Part shown: piece by piece, positions 14,922 through 21,979 of the stretch
Position numbering within the stretch: position 1 is the stretch's first letter
Layout: each line of letters begins with the position of its first letter
From: DATELY01 sp035276085
GTDB lineage: Bacteria > Pseudomonadota > Gammaproteobacteria > Steroidobacterales > Steroidobacteraceae
Assembly (NCBI GenBank): GCA_035276085.1
Contig: DATELY010000062.1
Coordinates: 1 to 21,979, forward strand
Direction: 5' to 3'
Length of the DNA stretch: 21,979 bases
Translations under genes and position numbers: made by a program
The notes under the pieces: generated by a model
What the model was told of the DNA's origin: nothing
The model's input: only the letters and a program-made list of their open reading frames with translations
Databases searched by the model: none

Positions 14922-16214
14922 CTAGATCGTCGGATCTCGCAGCACGGTCGCGTCCCGTTCCTCGCGTTGCGACGCGAGGGAGCGTTCGCGTGAAGGCACG
15001 CGCCGAGCCGCATACCAGGCAAGTAGCGCCGCGCCCAACAACACCCCGGCCGCCAGTAGAAAGGCAATGCCCGCATACGCGGGCGGACGCGTGCCATCGC
15101 CCAACGAAAGCGAGTACACGCCGCCGAAGAACAGCGGCGACAACACACCGGCGATACTGGCGACGCTGCTGTTCGCGCCTTGTAGCTGTCCTTGTTCCGA
15201 TTCGGATACGCGGGCCGTCATCAACGACTGGATCGTGGGCATGGCCAATCCCCAGAGTGCGTTCGGGAACATGGCCAACGTGAAGAGCATGCCGCTCGGT
15301 GCCAGCCCCATCCAGGCGACACCTACGGCGCCGCCGAACAAACCGATGATCATGGCCCCGCGATCACCGTAGCGACGTGTGAACGGCGCGACGAGCGTAC
15401 CTTGCACGATCATGTCGAGCATGCCCACGAGCGCGAGCAACAGGCCGACTTCCCACGGACTCCAGCCGTAACGAAACCCCGCGTACAGCACGAACACAGC
15501 CGAGAACACGTGATGCGCGAAGTACAGGAGGAAGTTCACGACGCTCAAGCCGAACAGCTCGTGATGCGAGCGCAGGAGGCGCATCGCGCCGAAGGGATTC
15601 GCGCGACTCCAGGAGAACGCCATGCGCCGATCCTGCGGCAGCGACTCGGGCAATACGAACAGGCCGTACAGAAACGCAACGCCACTCAGCGCGGCCGCGA
15701 CCCAGAACGGCGTACGCGGCGAGATCTCGCCCAATACTCCACCCAGCAGTGGACCGGCCACGAACCCGCCGCTGAACGCAGCACCGATGAGTCCATAGGC
15801 GCGTGCTCGTTTCTCGGGCGGCGTGATGTCCGCCATGTACGCGAAGACCGTCGTGAAACTGGCCGAGGTGATACCGGCGACGGCGCGGCCCAATGCAAGC
15901 CACCATAGATTCGGTGCCAACGCCATGAGGACGTAGTCCGACGCAAGACCGATGGTGGACACCAGGATCACGAGGCGCCGTCCGTAGCGGTCGGACAGCG
16001 AGCCGATGACGGGCGATGCGATGAACTGCATTCCCGCCCACAGCGCCACGAAGATGCCGTTGATCACGCCGGCACGGGCATTCGATCCCGCAAATTGCTC
16101 GATGAGCGCCGGCAGTACAGGAATGACGATGCCCATCGCGACGATGTCGAGCACCGCCGTTACGAATATGAATGCGATCGCGGCTCGTCGGCCGGCGAAG
16201 GACGAGAGAGACAT
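14922..16214 (-). CDS. TetA-like major facilitator exporter (DHA1, 12 helices)
   Basis: The protein has 430 residues from ATG 16214; an in-frame upstream extension to 16295 has no membrane or coding character. It shows the Tet/TCR subgroup signature: SLSDRYGRRLVILVSTIGLASDYVLMALAP after helix 2, then GRAVAGITSASFTTVFAYMADITPPEKRARAYGLIGAAFSGGFVAGPLLGG (helices 4-5, antiporter motif C) and LPESLPQDRRMAFSW before the central loop NPFGAMRLLRSHHELFG. About 12 hydrophobic helices are present. Known relatives are proton-driven tetracycline exporters, but most chromosomal members have other or unknown substrates, so resistance should not be assumed. No TetR-type repressor is adjacent. The tail is charged (RRVPSRERSLASQREERDA). 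No clear ribosome site is seen. Confidence 0.9.
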   Translation of the reverse strand: MSLSSFAGRRAAIAFIFVTAVLDIVAMGIVIPVLPALIEQFAGSNARAGVINGIFVALWAGMQFIASPVIGSLSDRYGRRLVILVSTIGLASDYVLMALAPNLWWLALGRAVAGITSASFTTVFAYMADITPPEKRARAYGLIGAAFSGGFVAGPLLGGVLGEISPRTPFWVAAALSGVAFLYGLFVLPESLPQDRRMAFSWSRANPFGAMRLLRSHHELFGLSVVNFLLYFAHHVFSAVFVLYAGFRYGWSPWEVGLLLALVGMLDMIVQGTLVAPFTRRYGDRGAMIIGLFGGAVGVAWMGLAPSGMLFTLAMFPNALWGLAMPTIQSLMTARVSESEQGQLQGANSSVASIAGVLSPLFFGGVYSLSLGDGTRPPAYAGIAFLLAAGVLLGAALLAWYAARRVPSRERSLASQREERDATVLRDPTI

Positions 16215-16247
16215 GAGGTAAGACTGGGTGCTGCTGATTGATTGGGT

Positions 16248-16263
16248 GCGCACGGGCGTGCGC
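16248..16263 (-). promoter_or_regulatory. Hairpin in the MFS gene leader
   Basis: Perfect 6-base stem GCGCAC/GTGCGC with a 4-base loop, 33 bases upstream of the MFS start. It could be a leader hairpin or a protein-binding inverted repeat; nothing else supports a choice. Confidence 0.3.
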
Positions 16264-16402
16264 GCCACGGCGACCGTCGGATGATAGCGGCACACGAAGA
16301 CAGCTGCATGGCTGTAGCGATGCCGTAGGAAAGCCGTGCACAGGAGTTGACTGTGCGCAAGCGCTCGTCCCGAGCATGTCGAAGCGGCTCAGCCCACTCC
16401 CA

Positions 16403-17104
16403 TCATCTCTGAAACAAACGCTCGAGATCGCCGGGCGACAGTGCCCGCCACTGCCCCGCCGGCAGATCTCCCAACGTCAGTCCACCCACACGGCTGCGCT
16501 GCAATGTTTCAACGTGATTACCGACGGCCGCGAACATGCGTCGCACCTGGTGATAGCGGCCTTCCGTGACCGTGACACGCGCCTGCTGCGCTGAGATGAC
16601 TTCGAGCGTGGCCGGGGCCAGCGGTGTCTTCTCCGACTCGAGCTTCAACCGGCCACTGGCAAAGACGGCGCCTTCATCGCCGCGCAACGCACGCGCAAGC
16701 GTTACTTCATACACTTTCTCCAGGTGCGACTTGGGCGACGTCACCCGGTGCAGGAGCACGCCATCGTCGGTCATCAACAGCAAGCCGCTGGTCTCGCGGT
16801 CGAGACGGCCGACACTCGCAAGCACGGGCAGCCTTGCCGCGAAGCGGTCTGGAAGCAGAGCGTAGATGAGGCTGCCGGCGTCCTTGGTAGAGCACGTGTA
16901 GCCGGTTGGCTTGTGCAACATCAACGTCAGCGGCGACGGCGGATCCAGCGGTTCGCCATCGATGCGGATCCGTCCGTGCTCGACTTGATCGTCGGCGTAG
17001 AGCACCTCGCCGGCTGCATCGGTGATGCGTCCCGCGCGGAACATCGCCGCCACTTGTTTGCGGCTGCCGTAGCCGAGATTCGCAATCAGCTTCACGAGCT
17101 TCAT
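16403..17104 (-). CDS. rsuA: Ribosomal small-subunit pseudouridine synthase RsuA
   Basis: The protein has 233 residues, close to E. coli RsuA (231), which converts U516 of 16S rRNA to pseudouridine. The N-terminal S4 RNA-binding domain is MKLVKLIANLGYGSRKQVAAMFRAGRIT (1-28), followed by the catalytic domain with LMLHKPTGYTCS (61-72) and the motif GRLDRETSGLLLMT, whose Asp102 is the catalytic residue. The C-terminal motif EGRYHQVRRMFAAVGNHV is also intact. Close relatives (RluE, RluB, RluF) share this layout; length and the S4 start favour RsuA. Its ATG overlaps the stop of the upstream methyltransferase gene (ATGA), so the two 16S rRNA modification genes are coupled. Confidence 0.9.
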   Translation of the reverse strand: MKLVKLIANLGYGSRKQVAAMFRAGRITDAAGEVLYADDQVEHGRIRIDGEPLDPPSPLTLMLHKPTGYTCSTKDAGSLIYALLPDRFAARLPVLASVGRLDRETSGLLLMTDDGVLLHRVTSPKSHLEKVYEVTLARALRGDEGAVFASGRLKLESEKTPLAPATLEVISAQQARVTVTEGRYHQVRRMFAAVGNHVETLQRSRVGGLTLGDLPAGQWRALSPGDLERLFQR

Positions 17105-18144
17105 CGCGTACGCACGGCCTCGATGATCTTGAAGCCATGCTCATGCGCAACGGTTCTCACCGTGCCGAAGCTGTCGTTGAGCACGTTCTCATACGGCATG
17201 TGTCGATTCGCGACGAGCCACAATCGACCACCGCGATTCAACGCCGCGGCGGCCACTTGAATGAAGCGTCGCCCGATGTCGGGCCGATCCTCGCGAGCGC
17301 CGGTGTGAAATGGCGGATTGGTCACGATGAGGTCATAGCTGCGCGGCAAGCCTTCGGTGACGTCGTGCCACAGGAAACTCAGCTGTTTCCGCTCTGCGAA
17401 CGCAGCCAGGTTGTTACGTGCCAGATCCAACGCGCGAGCTTCCGCTTCGTAGAGATCGACGGCGTCGACCCCGGCACATCGAGTGAGCAGCTCCGCGGAC
17501 AAGTAGCCGAACCCCGCGCCCAGGTCGGCAGCCCGACCGGCAAGCCCGGCTGGCAACTGCTCGGCGAGCAGCGCAGAGGCCACATCGATGCGATCCCAGG
17601 CGAAGACACCCGGCCGACTGACGAAACGGCCTGCGGCGATCGAACGCACAGCGTCGAGCTCACGCCACTCGGCCAGCAGGGACGCGTCGTGCACATCCGC
17701 AAGCGGCGCAGTCCAGAACACGCGGCACTTGTTCTTCGTGAGCGTTTCGACCGGACCCGACAAGCGCGCGAGATCCGCCTCGTGTGAACGCGCACCTTCG
17801 TTGTTGCTCGCACAGGCGACGACACGACCGCCCGGTTTGACAGCAGCCATCGCCCGAGCCAGCAACGCCCGCGCTTCATCGCGCTGCCGGGGCGGCAAGA
17901 CCAGGACCAGCGCGTAAGCACGCTCCGCATTGGCTTGCTCGGATGACGCAATCGCCTGCCCCGCCCGCTTCAACGCATCGGCGTCCGGCTTGAAGGTCTG
18001 CTCGCAGAGCAGACCGGGAAACGAATGCTGCTGCAACGGCGAGCCCGCACGCGCGCGCAGGAACAACACCGGACCGTCGGGCCACGACAAGCGGCCCGAG
18101 TTGAATGGCAGGAACATTGTTTCGAGAGGAGCGTCTTCGCGCAC
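17101..18144 (-). CDS. rsmC: RsmC-like 16S rRNA (guanine-N2) methyltransferase
   Basis: The protein has 347 residues in two tandem methyltransferase-like halves. The N-terminal half (about 1-165) is degenerate. The C-terminal half has the SAM motif AADLGAGFGYLSAELL (205-220), the acidic VDLYEAE segment and the N2-guanine motif TNPPFH (275-280). This duplicated layout is that of RsmC, which methylates G1207 of 16S rRNA, and RsmG/RlmG-type relatives. Identity as RsmC rather than RlmG is supported by the similar length and by coupling to rsuA, another 16S enzyme, through an ATGA overlap. The start is a GTG at 18144 with no good ribosome site; ATG 18117 (residue 10) is the alternative. The frame stays open and protein-like upstream to a stop at 18204, but without an ATG, GTG or TTG. 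Confidence 0.82.
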   Translation of the reverse strand: MREDAPLETMFLPFNSGRLSWPDGPVLFLRARAGSPLQQHSFPGLLCEQTFKPDADALKRAGQAIASSEQANAERAYALVLVLPPRQRDEARALLARAMAAVKPGGRVVACASNNEGARSHEADLARLSGPVETLTKNKCRVFWTAPLADVHDASLLAEWRELDAVRSIAAGRFVSRPGVFAWDRIDVASALLAEQLPAGLAGRAADLGAGFGYLSAELLTRCAGVDAVDLYEAEARALDLARNNLAAFAERKQLSFLWHDVTEGLPRSYDLIVTNPPFHTGAREDRPDIGRRFIQVAAAALNRGGRLWLVANRHMPYENVLNDSFGTVRTVAHEHGFKIIEAVRTR

Positions 18145-18266
18145 GAGGAGTGAGCAGCCGTCAAGATGGGCTGCGTAGTCTACGCGGCGCAGACTCGCGC
18201 GCTAGCGAATATGGCAATGTCGCCTTGCGTGTGCGTGCGTGTGCGAGCGCCGCTGCCCTGCTAGGG

Positions 18267-19400
18267 CTATCCCGACACCAATCGAATACGCGTGATCTCG
18301 GACGGCGCACCGATGCGCTTCGGCGGGCCCCAGTAACCGGTGCCGCGACTGATATAGATCCACAGCGAATCGAGCCGATGCAGCCCGGCCGTGAAGGGCT
18401 GCTGATAGCGGACGAAGTGATTCCAGGGCCAGAACTGCCCGCCATGGGTATGCCCCGACAATTGCACATCGAATCCGGCAGCGGCAGCCGCCGGTGCGGT
18501 GCGCGGCTGGTGGGCGAGCAAGATGCGGATGGCGCGGTCCGGAGCGCCTTTCACCGCGGTCGCGGGATCGCTGCGATGGGTGTCATGGAAGTGATGGCCG
18601 CTGAAATCGGTGACACCCGCCAGCACGAGCTGCGCGCCCGCATGCTCCAGCACGACGTGCTCATTGAGCAATACGTTGAGACCCAGGCGCCGCAGCTCAC
18701 GTATCCACGCGGATGCCCCGGAGTAGTATTCGTGATTGCCCGTCACGAAGTAACTGCCATGCCGCGAGCGCAAGTGCTGCAGCGGTGCGACGTGCGCTGC
18801 CAGGCGTTGCACGGTGCCATCCACCAGATCGCCGGTGACGGCGATGACGTCGGCATCGAGAGCGTTGACTGCCGCGACGATGGCAGAGACGAAATCGCGC
18901 TTGATCGTTGGACCGACGTGCACGTCGCTGATCTGAACGATGGTGAAGCCATCGAGGCTCGCCGGGAGATTGGGCATCGGGATGCTCACCTCGACGATGC
19001 GTGCGCGACGCCGCGCGTTGAACGCGCCCACGATCGACGCTGCGGCAGCACCGATGACCACCGCCAGCGCGCTGAGCTCTGCGATCTCCGCGAACTCGGC
19101 TGCCGGCGCGGACAGCCATGCGACGAACAGCGCCAGATCGCGCAGCAGGGTGAAGACGAACAGGGATGAGAACAAGCCGATGGCCGTCATACCGGTCCAG
19201 GCCGCGCGATCGGACCACGCGGGATCGCGGATGGAGCGATAGGACATGCCGAGCGGGATGAGCACGCAGGAGGCCAGCAACAGGAGCACCGCACACACGC
19301 GGCCGGCGGTCGATAGGGGCAGAGCGGGAATCAGGCGCAGCCCGATGTACGCGTGGAGCGCAATGAGGAGTGCGGGGATGGCGAGGCGGGATGTGTTCAA
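18267..19400 (-). CDS. Membrane-anchored metallophosphoesterase (YkuE/YaeI-like)
   Basis: The protein has about 377 residues from a TTG at 19400. Four hydrophobic segments in the first roughly 125 residues (IPALLIALHAYIGL, VCAVLLLLASCVLIPL, TAIGLFSSLFVFTLL, LSALAVVIGAAAASIVG) anchor a C-terminal calcineurin-type phosphoesterase domain. Its metal motifs are intact: QISDVHVG (Asp159, His161), GDLVDG (Asp191), GNHEYY (Asn222, His223), a LLAHQP segment, and SGHTHGGQFWPW. Related enzymes are membrane phosphodiesterases or pyrophosphatases; the substrate is unknown here. The frame is open to 19700, but that extension crosses the palindromic repeats and is not coding. No ATG precedes the first helix, so TTG 19400 is a best guess. 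A 5-bp stem (18255-18267) overlaps the stop but has no T-tract. Confidence 0.85.
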   Translation of the reverse strand: MNTSRLAIPALLIALHAYIGLRLIPALPLSTAGRVCAVLLLLASCVLIPLGMSYRSIRDPAWSDRAAWTGMTAIGLFSSLFVFTLLRDLALFVAWLSAPAAEFAEIAELSALAVVIGAAAASIVGAFNARRRARIVEVSIPMPNLPASLDGFTIVQISDVHVGPTIKRDFVSAIVAAVNALDADVIAVTGDLVDGTVQRLAAHVAPLQHLRSRHGSYFVTGNHEYYSGASAWIRELRRLGLNVLLNEHVVLEHAGAQLVLAGVTDFSGHHFHDTHRSDPATAVKGAPDRAIRILLAHQPRTAPAAAAAGFDVQLSGHTHGGQFWPWNHFVRYQQPFTAGLHRLDSLWIYISRGTGYWGPPKRIGAPSEITRIRLVSG

Positions 19401-19476
19401 GGGCAGTGGTGCGTGTTGGTTGAGAAGGTTAGACGCGGGCGCGCAGTGTGGTTCCACACCGAGACTCGCAGTAAGC

Positions 19477-19592
19477 GTCCCTTCCCTTGCGCAGCGGGGG
19501 CCGCTCCTGCGCATCCATGCGCCCGCGCCATTCGTGCATCCCTGCACATCAGAACGACCGGAGGAAGTGGCGCGCCAGGACAGGATGGGGGC
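19477..19592 (+). repeat. GC-rich palindromic repeat, copy D, split by 76 bases
   Basis: The left half (GTCCCTTCCCTTGCG then CAGCGGGGG) is at 19477-19500 and the right half (AGGACAGGATGGGGGC) at 19577-19592. In the other copies these halves are contiguous. The 76 bases between them (19501-19576) hold two small hairpins, GCGCA-TCCA-TGCGC (19509-19522) and GTGCA-TCCC-TGCAC (19534-19547), which suggests a second element inserted into the first. The copy lies between the metallophosphoesterase start and the kinase stop. Confidence 0.7.
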
Positions 19593-19621
19593 TCTTTGGA
19601 AATACACCACCACTCGCACCA

Positions 19622-19662
19622 GCCCCCACCCTGTCCCTCCCCCGCTGCGCAAGGGAGGGGAC
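19622..19662 (-). repeat. GC-rich palindromic repeat, copy E (inverted)
   Basis: Reverse copy: GCCCCCACCCT, GTCCCTCCCCCGC, a short loop, and AAGGGAGGGGAC. It faces copy D across 29 bases, the same arrangement as A and B (28 bases), and starts 6 bases beyond the kinase stop, inside that gene's 3' untranslated RNA. Confidence 0.8.
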
Positions 19663-19668
19663 GCGCGA

Positions 19669-21144
19669 CTACGATGGTCGATGTACGTTCGAGATTGCAC
19701 TCCTCACCGCATCCGCATCCCGCGTATCCACCTCCAACACGAACGCACGCTCCGTCTCGTCGAAGGGCTCCCAATACGTCAACTGCCGATCGAGCACATC
19801 CGCCGTCGCCTCCGAGGCATCCCCGCGTCTTGCCAGCAGTCGCGACCGCAGCTCTGCTTGCGGCGCGTGGCAATGCACGATCGTGAGTGCCACACCCATT
19901 TCGCGGGCCAGCGCGATGAAGCACGCACGCTCATGGCGGCGCAGGCAGGCCGCGTCGACGATTGCATGTTCCTTCCCCAGCAACACGGTTCGGGCGCAAC
20001 TCAACAGGTGCGCGTAGACGCGGTCATTGAATTCCAGCGTATAGATCCCGCCGCCCGGCGACGATGGCGACGATTCATGCGCCTGCAGCCCGGCAAGCCG
20101 CTTGCGTTCCACATCGGAGCGAACGCGCACGGCGGCGAGCGCCTGCAACAGCTGCGTGCTCAGCCACGTTTTCCCCGAGCCCGACAGGCCGCACATCACG
20201 ATGAGCCGGGGCGCGATAGGCACAAGCTCTGCCCGGGCGTTATGGAGGTATCGGGCTGCCGCGTCGGCATGCTCCTGGAGTCGCGCCACCTTCGCACGCA
20301 CCAGTGCCCGATGCACCCGGAACCAGCGCCAGACGAGCGCGGCCTCGTAGTCGCCTGCTCTTTCCAGCCAACCGTCGGCGCAGGCGTACGCGAGGTCACG
20401 ACGTCCGCGGGCGATGAGATCCATCATCAGGAATGCGACGTCGTCGGCGACATCGATGTGGCGCAGGTCGGGATTGAACTCGATGCAGTCGAAGGCCATC
20501 AGCTCGCCGTGCCACCTCACGACGTTGCCGGCATGCAGGTCGCCGTGGCATTCGCGAATGCGGCGGGATGCTCCGCGTCGATCGAGCACAGACTGCAACC
20601 GCGCGTGCTCTGCCGCCAGCCACTGCTCGAGCTCCACCGGTACTGCGTTCAGCTCACGCAAATTACTTTGCACTGCCGCCCAGGCCTTGCTGTCGCTCGA
20701 GTGAGCCGCACTCGACTCATGAATGTCAGCCAGGCGCGAGCCGAATTCATGCAGCGCCTCGGCCGGCACTCGGTCGTTCGCCACCAGTGCGGCCAGCTCC
20801 TCGTTCGGGTCGAACTGCCGTAGCTGCACGGCGAACTCGATGGGCTCGCCTGGGCCGTTCATGCGAGGCGCAGCGGGCGTCCCGGCGATGGGCACGACAG
20901 CAAGGTACAGATCAGGTGCAAAGCGCCGATTGAGCCGCAACTCTTCTGCGCAGTAACGGCGGCGCGATTCGAGCGTCGAGAAATCCAGGAACGCCAGGCG
21001 CACGGGCTTCTTGATCTTGTATGCGAACCGGCCTGTCAGCAGCACCCACGAGATGTGGGTTTCGCGCACTTCGATCGCGTCCACGGCATGCGCGTAGCAA
21101 TCGGCTGAGCGCAGGGCGTCGATGAGTGGGGGATCGTGGGGCAT
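19669..21144 (-). CDS. Fused phosphotransferase-like / P-loop kinase protein
   Basis: The protein has 491 residues in two joined domains. Residues about 1-300 resemble aminoglycoside phosphotransferase-type kinases (COG2187-like): LTGRFAYKIKKPVRLAFLDFS (38-56) with the likely ATP lysine, then the catalytic loop CHGDLHAGNVV (199-209) and AFDCIEFNPDLRHIDVADD with Asp219 as metal ligand. Residues about 312-491 are a small P-loop kinase (COG0645-like) with Walker A CGLSGSGKTWLS (318-329), SDVERKRL, and IVDAACLRRHERACF. This fusion is widespread in proteobacteria and often annotated as 'bifunctional aminoglycoside phosphotransferase/ATP-binding protein'; no physiological substrate is known to me, and drug resistance should not be inferred. 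ATG 21144 lacks a strong ribosome site. It is divergent from the gene at 21238, with a TTGACA (21173-21178) in the 93-base gap. Confidence 0.88.
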   Translation of the reverse strand: MPHDPPLIDALRSADCYAHAVDAIEVRETHISWVLLTGRFAYKIKKPVRLAFLDFSTLESRRRYCAEELRLNRRFAPDLYLAVVPIAGTPAAPRMNGPGEPIEFAVQLRQFDPNEELAALVANDRVPAEALHEFGSRLADIHESSAAHSSDSKAWAAVQSNLRELNAVPVELEQWLAAEHARLQSVLDRRGASRRIRECHGDLHAGNVVRWHGELMAFDCIEFNPDLRHIDVADDVAFLMMDLIARGRRDLAYACADGWLERAGDYEAALVWRWFRVHRALVRAKVARLQEHADAAARYLHNARAELVPIAPRLIVMCGLSGSGKTWLSTQLLQALAAVRVRSDVERKRLAGLQAHESSPSSPGGGIYTLEFNDRVYAHLLSCARTVLLGKEHAIVDAACLRRHERACFIALAREMGVALTIVHCHAPQAELRSRLLARRGDASEATADVLDRQLTYWEPFDETERAFVLEVDTRDADAVRSAISNVHRPS

Positions 21145-21237
21145 CGCGAAACGTCGACAGTGAGGGATCGTTTTGACATCGTACGCTCAGAGCGTGTCCC
21201 CACCCCAGCCCAGGGAGGGAGTCGGAAAGAGGTCATC

Positions 21238-21843
21238 GTGGAAGATTGGGTCTTACGTGCGATGAAGCGCTGGCCGAATGTGCCGGCACTGTTCGGCTGG
21301 CTCGGCCTCGACCGGCGCGGTCGCTGGTTGATCCAGGGTGAAGTCATTTCGCATCCCCTCATCGTGCAGGCGATCAATCGCAACTATGAGGCGGACGAGC
21401 AGGGTCGCTGGTTCTTTCAGAACGGGCCTCAGCGTGGATACATGAAGTTGGAGTACGCACCGTTCGTCCTGCGCACGAGTGAGGACGGGACAGCGCTCGT
21501 GACTCATAGCGGCTTGGCGATCTTGCAGCCGCAGGCCGCGTTCATCGACGAGAACGGCACAATGCTGCTGCAGAGCGAGCGGGGTCCCGGCGAGATTGCG
21601 GGCACGGAATTGGAGTGGGTGCTGGAGCGACTGACGATCGAGGGCGCACCGCTCACAGAGGATCAGATGGCAGACGCACTGTCACTGCCGTCGGGCGCAA
21701 AGACGCCCATCTTGTTCGAGCTGTGCGGATCGCAGCTGCCTGTGCGACGCCTCGATCAGGCTGTGGCGCCCGAGAGGTTGAAGTTCGTGCGCGACCCTCA
21801 GCCACGGGAAGGAGAGAAGATCTCGTCGGGTGCACAGGACTAG
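21238..21843 (+). CDS. Conserved protein of unknown function (LFGWLGLDRRGRW type)
   Basis: The protein has 201 residues from GTG 21238, chosen because AAGAGG (21227-21232) lies 5 bases upstream and the product starts MEDWVLRAMKRWPNVPALFGWLGLDRRGRW. There is no signal peptide and no membrane helix, so it is probably cytoplasmic. The first roughly 90 residues are rich in aromatic residues and Gly (INRNYEADEQGRWFFQNGPQRGYMKLEYAPFVLR), typical of a compact beta fold that I recognise from uncharacterised proteobacterial proteins but cannot name. The C-terminal 40 residues are charged and probably flexible. An internal ATG (21262) is a less likely start. It is divergent from the fused kinase gene and may share a promoter region with it. 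Confidence 0.8.
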   Translation: MEDWVLRAMKRWPNVPALFGWLGLDRRGRWLIQGEVISHPLIVQAINRNYEADEQGRWFFQNGPQRGYMKLEYAPFVLRTSEDGTALVTHSGLAILQPQAAFIDENGTMLLQSERGPGEIAGTELEWVLERLTIEGAPLTEDQMADALSLPSGAKTPILFELCGSQLPVRRLDQAVAPERLKFVRDPQPREGEKISSGAQD

Positions 21844-21885
21844 TGTCCTGAATCGGTAATGCGTGAACGTCAATTCGGCGAGAGG

Positions 21886-21963
21886 AAATGGCGAAACGGC
21901 GTAATGGCGTCAGAAATCACGCGCTTGACGCCATCTCGCCATGACGCCCTCACGCCATTTGCG
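21886..21963. repeat. Long imperfect inverted repeat of ATGGCG-like units
   Basis: A perfect inner stem ATGGCGTCA (21904-21912) / TGACGCCAT (21926-21934) encloses 13 bases. Outside it the two sides keep matching imperfectly, because each is built from several ATGGCG- or ACGGCG-like units (left: AAATGGCG, AACGGCG, TAATGGCG; right, as complements: GACGCCAT, TCGCCATGACGCC, ACGCCATTTG). It follows the stop at 21843 and could act as a transcript end for that gene, but no T-run follows. No gene is seen from 21844 to the window end. Confidence 0.65.
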
Positions 21964-21979
21964 GGCTGACGAACGTACG

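Noticed and set aside
14922..16214. Tetracycline resistance determinant
   Set aside because: The Tet/TCR signature is shared by many chromosomal exporters with other substrates, and there is no tetR, mobile element or plasmid context.
18145..18203. N-terminal extension or frameshift of the RsmC-like gene
   Set aside because: The frame stays open and reads protein-like, but it has no standard start, and starting at GTG 18144 already gives an N-terminus that fits my recollection of related short RsmC-like proteins.
18229..18250. Alternating purine-pyrimidine GT/GC run as a special structure
   Set aside because: It is only about 20 bases long in a short gap, within what GC-rich intergenic DNA gives by chance.
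19669..21144. Aminoglycoside resistance enzyme
   Set aside because: The kinase-like N-terminal domain is fused to a P-loop kinase, a common housekeeping-type fusion not known to give resistance.

Overview
The window is dense, GC-rich bacterial chromosome. RlmE, RsuA, an RsmC-type methyltransferase, a tripartite CzcCBA efflux system and Gram-negative lipoprotein and signal-peptide signals point to a proteobacterium. The protein style (short RsmC-like enzyme, COG2509 flavoprotein) suggests a gammaproteobacterium near Xanthomonadales/Steroidobacterales; this lineage is inference only. I see no rRNA, tRNA, CRISPR array, transposase or prophage gene, and no convincing Rho-independent terminator.

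Layout, left to right. (1) Positions 1-2821, minus strand: a tightly coupled four-gene run (FAD-dependent oxidoreductase, SpoU-type RNA methyltransferase, small conserved protein, secreted protein cut by the window edge). Every junction is a 4-base ATGA stop/start overlap, but the third gene appears frameshifted relative to its coupled start. (2) 2921-3541, plus: rlmE, divergent from that operon. (3) 3618-5168, minus: a CPA1 Na+/H+ antiporter. (4) 5280-6802, minus: a hipBA toxin-antitoxin operon. Its AT-rich promoter carries two near-identical 20-bp palindromic operators exactly 40 bp apart. (5) 6970-13544: a metal-homeostasis block with a ferritin-like gene (minus) divergent from a small secreted protein gene and czcC-czcB-czcA (plus). 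The intergenic stretches before czcC and before czcA are rich in hairpins. (6) 13560-16214, minus: an aldo/keto reductase and a TetA-like MFS exporter, separated by a 375-base gap holding three copies of a GC-rich palindromic repeat. (7) 16403-18144, minus: rsmC-like and rsuA, two 16S rRNA modification genes overlapping by ATGA. (8) 18267-21144, minus: a membrane-anchored metallophosphoesterase and a fused phosphotransferase/P-loop kinase, with two further copies of the repeat between them, one of them split by 76 bases. (9) 21238-21843, plus: a conserved protein of unknown function, followed by a long imperfect inverted repeat built from ATGGCG-like units.

The genes do not form one large new system. 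The best leads are the twin hipBA operators, the frameshifted gene inside an otherwise perfectly coupled operon, the mutually exclusive hairpins between czcB and czcA, and a set of small repeated palindromes of two kinds in the intergenic regions.
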